This document shows, piece after piece, positions 1 through 9,300 of a stretch of DNA of 64,000 nt. Where the stretch lies: contig JAXLQV010000001.1 of assembly GCA_046331465.1 (NCBI GenBank), positions 1,116,001 to 1,180,000 on the forward strand, written 5' to 3'. The position numbers and the translations under genes are program-made. Below the pieces are notes generated by a model, which worked only from the letters and a program-made list of their open reading frames with translations, was not told the DNA's origin and did no database searches. The stretch comes from UBA5066 sp046331465. GTDB lineage: Bacteria; Acidobacteriota; Thermoanaerobaculia; UBA5066. Position 1 is the stretch's first letter, and each line of letters opens with the position of its first letter.

Positions 1-893
1 ATCGTCGCGCGGTCGGTGAGCGCGAGCGCCGCGAGGCCCGGGCCGTAGAACTCGACGAACTTCCCGACGACGCCCTTCTTGCGGAGAATCTGGGTGACGG
101 TCAGGACGAGGTCCGTCGCGGTCGCCCCCTCGGGGAGCTTCCCGAAGAGCTTCATCCCGACGACCTCGGGGATGAGCATCGAGACGGGCTGCCCGAGGAG
201 GGCGGCCTCCGCCTCGATCCCGCCGACGCCCCAGCCGAGGACGCCGAGGCCGTTGATCATCGTCGTGTGCGAGTCGGTCCCGACGAGGGTGTCGGGGTAG
301 GCGACGCCGGCCTCGTTCGTCCAGACGACCTTCGCGAGGTACTCGAGGTTCACCTGGTGGCAGATGCCGGTGCCGGGCGGGACGACGCGGAAGTTCTTGA
401 ACGCGTTCTGCCCCCACCGGAGGAACTCGTACCGCTCCCTGTTCCGCTCGTACTCGAGGTCGACGTTCTGCCCGAACGCGAGCGAGGAGGCGAAGTTGTC
501 GACCTGGACGGAGTGGTCGATGACGAGGTCGGCGGGGGAGAGCGGGTTCACCCGGGCCGGGTCGCCCCCCATCGCCACGATCGCCTCGCGCATCGCGGCG
601 AGGTCGACGACGGCCGGGACGCCGGTGAAGTCCTGCATCAGGACGCGGGCGGGGTGGAACGCGATCTCCTTGTCGGGCTGGGCTTTCGGGTCCCAGCTCG
701 CGAGGGCGAGGACGTCCTCGGCCTTCACGACGCGCCCGTCCTCGTACCGGAGGAGGTTCTCGAGGAGGACCTTCAGCGAGTACGGGAGGGTCCGTACCTG
801 CGGGTGCGCCTTGGCGAGCGTCTCGATCGAGAAGTAGGAGACGGTCGCGCCTCCGGCGGAGAGGGTGGTCTTCGTCTTGAAGCTGTCGCTCAT
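1..893 (-). CDS. acnA: Aconitate hydratase, N-terminal part (runs off the window)
   Basis: TCA-cycle enzyme interconverting citrate and isocitrate through a [4Fe-4S] cluster. The visible 297 residues begin MSDSFKTKTTLSAGG and carry the AcnA/IRP1-type signatures VLLENLLRYEDG, DHSVQVD and GTDSHTTMINGLGVLGWGVG, a typical aconitase substrate-binding stretch. The ATG at 893 is preceded by a clear GGAGG with five bases between, which fixes the start. The cluster-ligating cysteines of the family lie further toward the C terminus and are outside the window, so completeness of the active site cannot be judged. The gene is transcribed away from the FmdB gene upstream, with about 100 bases between and no obvious operator. 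Confidence 0.95.
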   Translation of the reverse strand, partial: MSDSFKTKTTLSAGGATVSYFSIETLAKAHPQVRTLPYSLKVLLENLLRYEDGRVVKAEDVLALASWDPKAQPDKEIAFHPARVLMQDFTGVPAVVDLAAMREAIVAMGGDPARVNPLSPADLVIDHSVQVDNFASSLAFGQNVDLEYERNRERYEFLRWGQNAFKNFRVVPPGTGICHQVNLEYLAKVVWTNEAGVAYPDTLVGTDSHTTMINGLGVLGWGVGGIEAEAALLGQPVSMLIPEVVGMKLFGKLPEGATATDLVLTVTQILRKKGVVGKFVEFYGPGLAALALTDRAT

Positions 894-998
894 CTTTCCT
901 CCGGGAGGTGATACGGGACCGGCGCGGATTCTAATCGCGCGGAGCGCGGAGCGCTCCCGCCGGTCGCACGGCGAATCCGGGCCTTCGGAACGCCGGCG

Positions 999-1271
999 TC
1001 AGTTGAGGTCGAAGCCCCCGCCGCCCATGCCGCAGCCGCCCATGCCGCAGCCGCTCATGTTCCCCGTCTCGCAGGAGCCCATGCCGCAGGGGGCGTCGAG
1101 CGAGGCGCCCCCCTTCTCGCCACCGTGGGCCGCGAAGGTCGAGAGGAGACGGGAGAGGTCGGCGGAGCCGCAGTGGGCGCACTCGGGGACGTAGTCGGCG
1201 GCGTCGCCGGCGAGGACGAGGTCCTCGGTCTTCTTTCCGCAGGCGCGGCAGCGGTACTCGTAGACGGGCAT
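999..1271 (-). CDS. FmdB-family zinc-ribbon protein
   Basis: Small 90-residue protein with the N-terminal MPVYEYRCRACG signature of the FmdB/CxxC_CxxC_SSSS regulatory-protein family. Two CxxC knuckles (C8/C11 and C31/C34) should bind one zinc. The tail, from about residue 60, is an unusual Gly-Met-Cys-rich run (repeats such as GCGMGG) that could bind metal. The family was first tied to formamidase/amidase regulation, but most members have no proven role. It is divergent from the ParA gene and follows no obvious operon partner. The start at 1271 is set by the conserved MPVYEY. Confidence 0.88.
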   Translation of the reverse strand: MPVYEYRCRACGKKTEDLVLAGDAADYVPECAHCGSADLSRLLSTFAAHGGEKGGASLDAPCGMGSCETGNMSGCGMGGCGMGGGGFDLN

Positions 1272-1384
1272 GGCGGACCTCCCGGGCCGGATTCTACGGA
1301 GGAGGCGCGGGAGGCCGAAGGGGGGGCGCGCGCGCCTTGCTGCGGTGCGAGAATTCCGGGACCGATCGGTCGGGAGGGCGCGGC

Positions 1385-2197
1385 ATGAGATGGGTCGTCT
1401 TCAACCAGAAGGGGGGCGTCGGGAAGTCGACGCTCGTGAGCAACCTCGCCGCCGTCGCCGCGGACGAGGGGGAGCGCTCCCTCGTCGTCGACCTCGACCC
1501 GCAGGGGTGCTCGTCGCACTACCTGCTCGGGCCCCGGGCGAAGGCGGCCCGGCCGAACCTCGCCGACTTCTTCGAGCAGAGCCTCGCGATCCGGCTCTTC
1601 GACGAGAGCCTCCGGACGTTCATCCACGCCTCGCCGTTCGAGGGGCTCGACGTCCTCCCGACGCAGCCCGTGATGGAGACGTTCCACGCGAAGCTCGAGG
1701 GGCGCCACAAGATCTACAAGCTGCGCGAGGCGCTCGAGCCGGTCACCGGCTACGAGCATGTCTTCTTCGACACGCCCCCCGCGCTCAACTTCTTCACCCT
1801 CTCGGCGCTCATCGCCGCCGAGCGGGTCCTGATCCCGTTCGACTGCGACGACTTCTCCCGCCGCGCCCTCTACGGCCTCCTCGAGTCGGTCGAGGAGGTG
1901 AAGCAGGACCACAACCCGAGGCTCCAGGTGGCCGGCATCGTCGTGAACAGCTTCCAGCCGAGGGCGCGGCTCCCGCAGCAGCTCGTCGACGAGCTGACGG
2001 CCGAGGGGCTCCCGGTGCTCACGCCCTACGTCTCGGCCTCGGTGAAGGTGCGCGAGTCGCACCAGGAGTCGACCCCGCTCATTCACTTCGCCCCGTCGCA
2101 CAAGCTCTCCGGGGAGCTGCGGGAGCTCTCGGCGGCGCTCCGGAGGAAGCCGCGCGGGGCGGCGAAGGGAGCCGGCACGCGGGCCGCGGCGCGGTGA
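1385..2197 (+). CDS. ParA/MinD-family ATPase (orphan, no ParB next to it)
   Basis: P-loop ATPase of the ParA/Soj type, 270 residues. A deviant Walker A (KGGVGKST, residues 9-16) immediately follows MRWVVFNQ, then LVVDLDPQG and the Walker B-like HVFFDTPP. I chose the ATG at 1385 over one 48 bases upstream because the fold begins right there and a GGGAGG lies just upstream. These ATPases position DNA or protein cargo on the nucleoid. No parB or parS-like site is visible, so this is probably a cargo-positioning orphan rather than the chromosomal segregation pair. Its stop codon overlaps the start of the downstream phosphoesterase gene, so the two are translationally coupled. Confidence 0.88.
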   Translation: MRWVVFNQKGGVGKSTLVSNLAAVAADEGERSLVVDLDPQGCSSHYLLGPRAKAARPNLADFFEQSLAIRLFDESLRTFIHASPFEGLDVLPTQPVMETFHAKLEGRHKIYKLREALEPVTGYEHVFFDTPPALNFFTLSALIAAERVLIPFDCDDFSRRALYGLLESVEEVKQDHNPRLQVAGIVVNSFQPRARLPQQLVDELTAEGLPVLTPYVSASVKVRESHQESTPLIHFAPSHKLSGELRELSAALRRKPRGAAKGAGTRAAAR

Positions 2198-3363
2198 CGG
2201 CGCCGGGCCGGAAGGTCGCGGTTCCGTTCGCGGCCGCCGCGATCGCGGTCGCCGGCATCGCGGCGTTCCTCGGCGGGGGTCTCCGGGGGGCCGGGCAGGC
2301 TCCTCCGCCGGCGAGCCCGTTCGCGGACGGGGTCGAGACGCTCCTCCTCGTGGGAGACGCCGGCGCTCCCGCGATCGACGAGCCCGAGCTCCTCGCCCTC
2401 GCCCGCGAGGCGGCGAAGGACCCCGAGAGGACGCTCGTCGTCTTCCTCGGCGACAACCTCTACCCGGCCGGCCTCCCCGCCGAGGGGGACCCGGCGCGGC
2501 GCGAGGGGGAGCGCCGGCTCGCCGCCCAGGCCGACGCGGCGCTCGGCGCCGGGGCGCGGGTCCTCTTCGTTCCCGGGAACCACGACTGGGACGAGATGCG
2601 GGAGCACGGCCTCGACGCGGTCCAGCGCGAGGCGCACTTCCTCGAGCGGCGTTCGCCCCGGCTCCTCTTCGCACCGCAGGGGGGCTGCCCCGGTCCCGTG
2701 CTCCTCCCCACGCCGTCGGGAGCCACGCTCGCCGTCCTCGACACGCAGTGGTGGCTCCAGCACGAGGGGCCCCGGCCCGAGGGGCCGGGCTCTCCCTGCT
2801 CGGCGAAGGACACGGACGAGGCCGTCGCTCAGCTCGGGTCGGCGGCGGCGCAGGGGCCGCTCGTCCTCCTCGCCCACCACCCGCTCGCGACCGGCGGGAC
2901 GCACGGGGCGAGGAGCAGCGACTGGAAGGCGCACCTCTTCCCGCTCCGCGACCTCGACGCCTCCCTCTGGATCCCCCTCCCGGTCCTCGGCTCGATGTGG
3001 GCCACCTACCGCGACTCGGTCGGGACCGGCCAGGACCTCTCCTCGGGCCGGTACCGCCGCCTCCGCGCCGACCTCGCCCGCGCGTTCGAGGGGCACCCGG
3101 CGCTCTTCGCGGCGTCCGGCCACGACCACAACCTGCAGGTGCTCGAGGCGCCCGTCCCGGCCGCGAGATGGGTGCTCATCTCGGGGTCGGGAATGTGGCC
3201 GAGCGGCGGCGCCGTCCGGAAGCTGCCTTCGACCCGGTTCGCCTCCGAGAAGGCGGGCTTCATGCGCGTCCGGCTGGCCCGGGGCGTTCCGCCCCGCCTC
3301 ACCGTCCTCGAGACGACGAAGGACGGCCGGTCCGTGGAGAGGTTCGCGGTCGACCTCCGCTGA
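2194..3363 (+). CDS. Membrane-anchored or secreted calcineurin-like metallophosphoesterase
   Basis: Of 389 residues. A hydrophobic segment at about residues 8-30 (signal anchor or signal peptide) is followed by the metallophosphoesterase motifs in order: LLVGDAG, FLGDNLYPAG, VPGNHDWDE, LLAHHPLATGG and SGHDHNLQVL. Together these give the Asp/Asn/His ligands of the dinuclear metal site. The GDNLYPAG form resembles purple-acid-phosphatase-like exported enzymes, so the active site is probably extracytoplasmic; the substrate is unknown. The GTG start at 2194 overlaps the stop of the ParA gene by three bases, indicating co-translation, although no functional link with ParA is obvious. Confidence 0.85.
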   Translation: MTAPGRKVAVPFAAAAIAVAGIAAFLGGGLRGAGQAPPPASPFADGVETLLLVGDAGAPAIDEPELLALAREAAKDPERTLVVFLGDNLYPAGLPAEGDPARREGERRLAAQADAALGAGARVLFVPGNHDWDEMREHGLDAVQREAHFLERRSPRLLFAPQGGCPGPVLLPTPSGATLAVLDTQWWLQHEGPRPEGPGSPCSAKDTDEAVAQLGSAAAQGPLVLLAHHPLATGGTHGARSSDWKAHLFPLRDLDASLWIPLPVLGSMWATYRDSVGTGQDLSSGRYRRLRADLARAFEGHPALFAASGHDHNLQVLEAPVPAARWVLISGSGMWPSGGAVRKLPSTRFASEKAGFMRVRLARGVPPRLTVLETTKDGRSVERFAVDLR

Positions 3364-3368
3364 CCGGT

Positions 3369-3383
3369 GTGACATTCCGTCAC
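3369..3383. promoter_or_regulatory. Short inverted repeat upstream of the ABC exporter operon
   Basis: GTGAC-N5-GTCAC lies about 50 bases before the ATG of the ABC ATPase gene, in the only non-coding gap of the region. The symmetry suggests a dimeric regulator site, but it is short and could be chance in GC-rich DNA. Confidence 0.25.
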
Positions 3384-3433
3384 GTCGGGGCCCGCGTGGG
3401 AACTCTCCCTCCGGAATCACCGTAAGGACGGCC

Positions 3434-4414
3434 ATGACCGCCATTCTCTCCGCCGAAGGTCTCGCGAAGACCTTCCGGACCCCGTTCTCACGGCGGGACG
3501 TGAGAGCCCTGGACGGTCTTGACCTCTCCGTCGCCTCTGGCGAGGTCTTCGGACTCCTCGGACCGAACGGGGCGGGGAAGACGACGACCGTCAAGATCCT
3601 CCTGGGCCTGACGATTCCGACGTCCGGGCGGGCCGAGCTCTTCGGCCTTCCCGTCTCCGACCCCGAGAGCCGGCGGCGGGTCGGCTACCTGCCGGAGGGG
3701 CACCGCTTCCCGGGGTACCTGACGGCGGGGCAGACGCTCTCGATCTTCGGGCGGATGTCGGGCGTCTCCCACGTCGACCTGAAGGCCCGGATCCCCGAGC
3801 TCCTCGCGCGGGTCCGCCTCTCCGACTGGGCGGACATCAAGGTGAAGAAGTTCTCGAAGGGGATGACGCAGCGGCTCGGCCTCGCGGCCGCGCTCGTCCA
3901 CCGCCCCGACCTCCTCCTCCTCGACGAGCCGACGGACGGCGTCGACCCGGTCGGGAGGCGCGAGATCCGCGACCTCCTCCGCGAGGAGGCCGCGCGCGGC
4001 GCGGCGATCCTCCTGAACTCGCACCTCCTCTCCGAGATCGAGATGACGTGCGACCGGGTGGCCGTCCTCCGGAAGGGGAAGGCCGTCGCGAACGGGCGGA
4101 TCGCCGACCTGACGGCCCAGGGCTTCGCCTACCGCTTCGCGGGCACCGGCGTCGACGAGGCGCTCCTCGACCGCTTCCGCGAGACCGGCGCGCTCGCCGA
4201 GAGGGTGAACGGCCACGTGAAGCTGACGGCGCGCGACGCCGGGCACCTGAACGCGCTCGTCGACGAGGCCCGGGCGCGGGGCGTCCTGGTCACCGAGCTG
4301 ACGCCGCTCCGCTCGACTCTCGAGGACGTCTTCGTCGACCTCGTGAAGGCGGGCGACGCGGAGGAGGCCGCCGGGGCGATCGACGCCCCCCGGCCGGAAG
4401 GGAGGCCCCGGTGA
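3434..4414 (+). CDS. ABC-2 type transporter, ATP-binding protein
   Basis: Of 326 residues. Walker A GPNGAGKTT, signature motif FSKGMTQRLG and Walker B DLLLLDEPTDGVDP are all present, followed by the HLLSEIE H-loop. The C-terminal 90 residues resemble the extra domain of CcmA/NatA/GldA-type exporter ATPases. It pairs with the permease that begins inside its stop codon (GTGA overlap), so together they form a two-gene exporter of unknown substrate (NatA/B, GldA/F or drug-export type). Confidence 0.92.
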   Translation: MTAILSAEGLAKTFRTPFSRRDVRALDGLDLSVASGEVFGLLGPNGAGKTTTVKILLGLTIPTSGRAELFGLPVSDPESRRRVGYLPEGHRFPGYLTAGQTLSIFGRMSGVSHVDLKARIPELLARVRLSDWADIKVKKFSKGMTQRLGLAAALVHRPDLLLLDEPTDGVDPVGRREIRDLLREEAARGAAILLNSHLLSEIEMTCDRVAVLRKGKAVANGRIADLTAQGFAYRFAGTGVDEALLDRFRETGALAERVNGHVKLTARDAGHLNALVDEARARGVLVTELTPLRSTLEDVFVDLVKAGDAEEAAGAIDAPRPEGRPR

Positions 4415-5265
4415 AGGTGCTCCTCGCGAACGTCGAGGAGGTCTTCCGCGAGGCCGCGGCGCGCTGGACGCTCGTCGCCTACGCGGCCCTCTCGACGCTC
4501 TTCATCGGCCTCTTCGCGATCGCCGTGAACCTCGACGTCGTCGACGGCGCCCTCGCCGGCGCGAAGCTCTTCGGCCGGGAGCTCCAGATGGGGCCGAAGA
4601 CGGTCGACCTCGACAAGCTCGTCCTCGGCTTCGAGTCGGGCTTCTCGGGCTTCCTCTACGTCGTCGCCACGTTCCTCGCGGTCTTCGCCACGGCGCACCT
4701 CGTGCCGCGCCTCCAGGAGAAGGGGACGATCGACCTCTACCTCTCGCGGCCGGTCGGGCGGGTCCCGCTCCTCCTCTCGCGCTACGCGGGGGGCCTGCTC
4801 CTCGCGGGGCTGAACGTCGCGTACCTCATCGGGACGATGGGGATCCTCATCCGGTGGAAGACGGGGGTCGTCCACCCGCGCTTCTTCCTCGGCGGGCTGA
4901 TCATCTTCTTCACGATCGCGACGCTGATGGCCTTCGCGTTCCTCGTCGGCGTCGCCACGTCGTCGACGGCCGTCTCGATCATGGCGACGTTCGCCGTCTT
5001 CTTCGTCGCCGCCATCCTCTCCGGCCACAGGCACATCGAGGCGGCCCTCTCGGCCGAGTGGGCGGCCTCGCTCGTCCGTGGCCTCTACTGGGCGCTCCCG
5101 AAGACGGGCCAGCTCGCCCAGGTCACGGTCGACTTCGTCTCCTACGGCGAGCTCGCGCGCCGCACCCGCGACATCGACCACCTCGCCGTCTTCGGCTCCA
5201 CCGGCCTCTTCGGCCTCGCCTCGCTCGCGCTCTCCGCGCTCCTCTTCCGGAGAAAGGACTTCTGA
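4411..5265 (+). CDS. ABC-2 type transporter, permease
   Basis: Of 284 residues with about six hydrophobic segments, beginning VKVLLANVEEVFREAAARW. It has the ABC-2 layout: first helix, large extracytoplasmic loop (FGRELQMGPKTVDLDKL), then a cluster of helices. The segment LYLSRPVGRVPLLLSRY is typical of gliding/NosY-like exporter permeases. The GTG start at 4411 overlaps the ATPase stop; the same frame is open far upstream, but that stretch is only the shadow of the ATPase gene. Confidence 0.85.
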   Translation: MKVLLANVEEVFREAAARWTLVAYAALSTLFIGLFAIAVNLDVVDGALAGAKLFGRELQMGPKTVDLDKLVLGFESGFSGFLYVVATFLAVFATAHLVPRLQEKGTIDLYLSRPVGRVPLLLSRYAGGLLLAGLNVAYLIGTMGILIRWKTGVVHPRFFLGGLIIFFTIATLMAFAFLVGVATSSTAVSIMATFAVFFVAAILSGHRHIEAALSAEWAASLVRGLYWALPKTGQLAQVTVDFVSYGELARRTRDIDHLAVFGSTGLFGLASLALSALLFRRKDF

Positions 5266-5266
5266 C

Positions 5267-6253
5267 ATGAAGCGCATCGCCCTCCTCGCCCTCGCCACCG
5301 CCCTCGCCCTCCCGGCGGCCGCGGCCCGCCCGACGGACGACGCCCTCGCGCTCGTCCCGCCCGACTCCGTGACGGCGGGGATGCTCCGCGTCTCCGACCT
5401 CCGCACGAGCCCGCTCGCCGCGCGCTTCTTCTCGGAGTTCGACCGCGCGACGGTCGACGGCGACGCCGCGAAGTTCCTCGCCGAGGCGCGCCTCCACCCC
5501 ATCGACGACGTCGACCTCGTCGTCTTCGCCGCGCAGGCGGAGCCGAAGGGGAAGGCGCTCGTCGCCTTCGAGGGGCGCTTCGACCCGCAGCGCCTCGCCG
5601 CGGCGGCCGCGGCGCGCGGGGCCGAGGCGCGCACGGCCTCGGGCACGGCCTACTTCCTCCTGAAGGACAAGGACCACCCCGAGCACCAGGGCGACGGCGC
5701 GGTCGCGTTCGTCAGCAGCCGTCTCCTCGTGGCAGGCTCGGAGGAGGCCGTCGTGAAGGCTCTCGCCGCGCGCGCCGCGGGGGGCACCGGCTTCAGGGGG
5801 GGCGCGGGCCTCGGCGCCGAGCTCGGGAAGGTCGACGCGAGCGCCACCGGCTGGCTCCTCGTCGACCGGACGAAGCTCCCCGAGGCGAAGGGCTCGCTCA
5901 CGATCTCGTCCGGCGAGGGAGACCCGGCCCGGAACGTCCTCGGCGCGATGAACCTCGTCTCGACGTTCGCCTTCCAGATGACGGTCAAGGGGGACTCGAT
6001 CCGCCTCTCCGGCGCCGGCTACAGCGACGACGCCGACACGCGCGAGCTCCTCGAGGACGCCCTGCGCGGGGTCCTCGCCGCGGCGCGGATCGCCTCCGAG
6101 GACAAGCCCGAGGTCGTCTCGGCCATCCGGAAGTTCAAGGTGTCGAGCGACCGGAACGCCGTGACGATCGCCGGCACGCTCGACGGCGCGACGATCCGGA
6201 TGCTCGCCGAGAAGAAGGCCCGCGCGGCGGAGAAGAAGGCCGCGACGCAGTAG
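5267..6253 (+). CDS. Secreted protein of unknown function, third gene of the exporter operon
   Basis: Of 328 residues, starting one base after the permease stop. A standard signal peptide (MKRIALLALATALALPAAAA) leads into an Ala-rich soluble domain with DALALVPPDSVTAGMLRVSDL and repeated patterns such as VAFVSSRLLVAGSEEAVVKAL, as seen in DUF3352-like periplasmic proteins that evaluate themselves against a threshold. I cannot name a function. The tight spacing suggests it works at the outer face of the membrane with the exporter. The C terminus is Lys/Ala-rich (EKKARAAEKKAATQ). Confidence 0.75.
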   Translation: MKRIALLALATALALPAAAARPTDDALALVPPDSVTAGMLRVSDLRTSPLAARFFSEFDRATVDGDAAKFLAEARLHPIDDVDLVVFAAQAEPKGKALVAFEGRFDPQRLAAAAAARGAEARTASGTAYFLLKDKDHPEHQGDGAVAFVSSRLLVAGSEEAVVKALAARAAGGTGFRGGAGLGAELGKVDASATGWLLVDRTKLPEAKGSLTISSGEGDPARNVLGAMNLVSTFAFQMTVKGDSIRLSGAGYSDDADTRELLEDALRGVLAAARIASEDKPEVVSAIRKFKVSSDRNAVTIAGTLDGATIRMLAEKKARAAEKKAATQ

Positions 6254-6262
6254 AACGAGATT

Positions 6263-6325
6263 GGGGTCAGGTCTTGATTTTCCACTATAGCCGAAGGCTA
6301 TAGTAGAAAATCAAGACCTGACCCC
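6263..6325. repeat. REP-like palindrome, 30-bp arms with a GAA loop
   Basis: The left arm at 6263-6292 begins GGGGTCAGGTCTTGATTTTC; the right arm is at 6296-6325. The arms are complementary at 29 of 30 positions and flank a three-base GAA loop. It fills most of the gap between the secreted-protein gene and the peptidase gene and is much richer in A/T than its surroundings. Sequences of this kind recur in bacterial genomes as REP/BIME elements moved by REP-associated tyrosine transposases; no such transposase is in the window. As RNA it would form a very stable hairpin and could act as a terminator for the upstream operon. Confidence 0.8.
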
Positions 6326-6347
6326 TCGGGGCCCCTAGACTTCGGGC

Positions 6348-9300
6348 GTGCGCAGGATTCGAACGATCGCCGCCGCCTTCCTCCTCGTTCCGTTCGTCGC
6401 CACGGCGGGGGAAACTCCCGCCGTGCCGAAGCCCCCCGCCGCGAAGAAGGCCCCGAAGGTCACCGAGATCCACGGCGAGAAGCTCGTGGACGACTACGCG
6501 TGGCTGCGGGAGAAGAAGAACCCCGAGGTGAAGGCGTACCTCGACGCCGAGAACGCGTACACCGACGCGGTGACGAAGCCGCAGGAGGGGCTCCGGCAGA
6601 GGCTCTACGACGAGGCCGTCGGCCGGATCAAGGAGACGGACCTGTCGGTTCCGTACCGGCACCGCGGGTGGTTCTGGTACTCGCGGACCGAGAAGGGGAA
6701 GCAGTACCCGATCTCGTGCCGGAAGGCGGGGAGCCTCGAGGCGACCGAGGAGGTCGTCCTCGACCTGAACGAGATCGCGAAGACGGAGAAGTTCGTCGGG
6801 CGCGGGGTCTACGTCCCGAGCGACGACGCGAGCCTCCTCGCCTACTCGATCGACACGACGGGCTTCCGGCTCTACACGCTCCAGGTCAAGGACCTCCGGA
6901 CCGGACGGCTGCTGCCGGACCGGGTCGAGAAGGTCGACTCCGTCGCCTGGGCCGCCGGCGGGAAGACGCTCTTCTACGTCGTCGAGGACGCGGCGAAGAG
7001 GCCGTACCGTCTCTACCGTCACGCCGTCGGGACGACCGGGCCCGACGTCCTCGTCTACGAGGAGAAGGACGAGCGGTTCAACCTGGGCGTCTCCCGCTCG
7101 CGCGACGACCGGTGGGTCCTCGTCCGGTCGGAGAGCCACACGCAGAGCGAGTGGCGGCTGATCCCGGCGGCGAAGCCGGACGAGGCGCCGCGGGTCGTGG
7201 CGCCCCGGGAGAAGGACCACGAGTACGAGGTGGAGGCGGCGGGGGACCTCCTCTACATCCGGACGAACGACGGCTGCCGCGACTTCCGCGTCGTGACGGC
7301 GCCGGCCGCGAGCCCGGGGAAGGCGTCGTGGACGGAGCTCGTCCCGTGCCGCGACGGCGTGATGGTGGCGGGGCTCGACGCGTTCCGGGGGCACCTCGTC
7401 CTCTTCGAGCGCGCGGACGCCCTGCCGCGCCTCTCCGTCCGCGACCTCGCGACGGGAGACACCCACGCGATCGAGGTGCCGGAGCCGATCTCGTCCGTCT
7501 TCCCGGACGCGAACCCCGAGTTCGACACGACGGCCTTCCGCTTCACGTTCCAGTCGTTCACGACGGCCCCGATGGTCTTCGACTACGACATGGCGACGCG
7601 GGAGCGGACGCTCCTGAAGAAGACCGAGGTGCCGGGAGGGTACGACCCGGCCCTCTACCGCTCGGAACGGCTCTACGCGACGGCGGCCGACGGGACGAGG
7701 GTCCCCGTGAGCGTCGTCTCGCGCGTCGACGTCCCGCGCGACGGGACGGCCCCGCTCCTCCTGAACGGGTACGGCTCCTACGGAGTCCCCTCGTACGTCT
7801 CCTTCAACCCGGCGCTGCCGAGCCTCCTCGACCGCGGCGTCGTCTACGCCGTCGCGCACGTCCGCGGCGGGGGCGACCTCGGGAAGAGGTGGCACGACGC
7901 GGGCCGGATGGCGTCGAAGAAGAACACCTTCACCGACTTCGTCGCCTGCGCCGAGGCTCTCGTGAAGGAGAAGGTCGTGTCGAAGGAGAGGATCGCGATC
8001 CAGGGGGGGAGCGCCGGCGGGCTCCTGATCGGCGCCGTCCTGAACCTGAGGCCCGACCTCTTCCGCGCGGCGATCCTCCACGTGCCGTTCGTCGACGTCG
8101 TCAACACGATGCTCGACGAGACGCTCCCGCTCACGGTCGGGGAGTTCGAGGAGTGGGGGAACCCGAAGAAGAAGGACGAGTACGTCTACATGAGGTCGTA
8201 CAGCCCCTACGACAACCTCAGGAAGGGGGCCTACCCGTCGATCCTCGTGAAGACGTCCTTCAACGACAGCCAGGTCATGTACTGGGAGCCGGCGAAGTAC
8301 GTCGCGAAGCTCCGGACGCTGAAGACCGACCGCAACCCGCTCCTCCTGAAGACGAACATGGCGGGCGGGCACGGCGGATCCTCGGGGCGCTACGACCGCC
8401 TGAGGGAGACGGCGTTCGACCAGGCGTTCGTCCTGACGCAGCTCGGCGTCCCCGAGCTGCCGGTGCCGGCGCGGCCGGTCCACACCTTCTCGATCGTCGC
8501 GCGCGACCCGGCGACGGGGCAGCTCGGCGTCGCGGTCCAGTCGCACTGGTTCTCCGTCGGGGCGCTCGTCCCGTGGGCGGAAGCCGGGGTCGGCGCGATC
8601 GCCACGCAGTCGTTCGTCGACGCGAGCTACGGCCCGCTCGGCCTCGCGCTCCTGAAGGCGGGGCGGAGCGCGCCCGACGCGCTGAAGGGGCTCCTCGTCG
8701 CCGACGCGGGGCGCGAGGTGCGGCAGGTCGCGATGATCGACGCCGCGGGGCGCGTCGCGGCGCACACGGGAGCGAGCTGCGTCGCGGCGGCGGGGCACCA
8801 CGTCGGGAAGGACTACTCGGTCCAGGCGAACATGATGCGGAACGACACCGTCTGGCCCGCGATGGCGAAGGCGTTCGAGGCGGCGAAGGGAGACCTCGCC
8901 GAGCGGATGCTCGCGGCGCTCGACGCCGCGGAGGCGGCGGGCGGCGACCTCCGCGGGAAGCAGTCGGCCGCGATCCTCGTCGTGAGCGGGACGCCGACGG
9001 GGCGCCCCTGGCAGGACCGGGTCTACGACCTGCGCGTCGAGGACAGCCCGGCGCCGCTCCCGGAGCTGCGCCGCCTCGTGACGCTCGCGCGCGCCTACAA
9101 CCTGATGAACGAGGGGGACCTCGCCGTCGAGAAGAAGGACGACGCGGGGGCGCTGAAGGCCTACTCGGCGGCGCAGGCGATGGTGCCGGGGAACGCCGAG
9201 ATGATCTACTGGACGGCGGTCTCGCTCGTCGGGATGGGGAAGGTCGACGAGGCGCTCCCGCTCTTCCGGAAGACGTTCGCGATCGACCGGAGCTGGGCCG

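Noticed and set aside
1385..2197. Chromosome partitioning locus parAB
   Set aside because: No ParB gene or parS-like palindrome nearby; only an orphan ATPase.
1055..2674. Long open frame on the minus strand across the ParA and phosphoesterase genes
   Set aside because: Arg/Pro/Gly-rich translation typical of antisense frames in GC-rich DNA; the plus-strand proteins have clear motifs.
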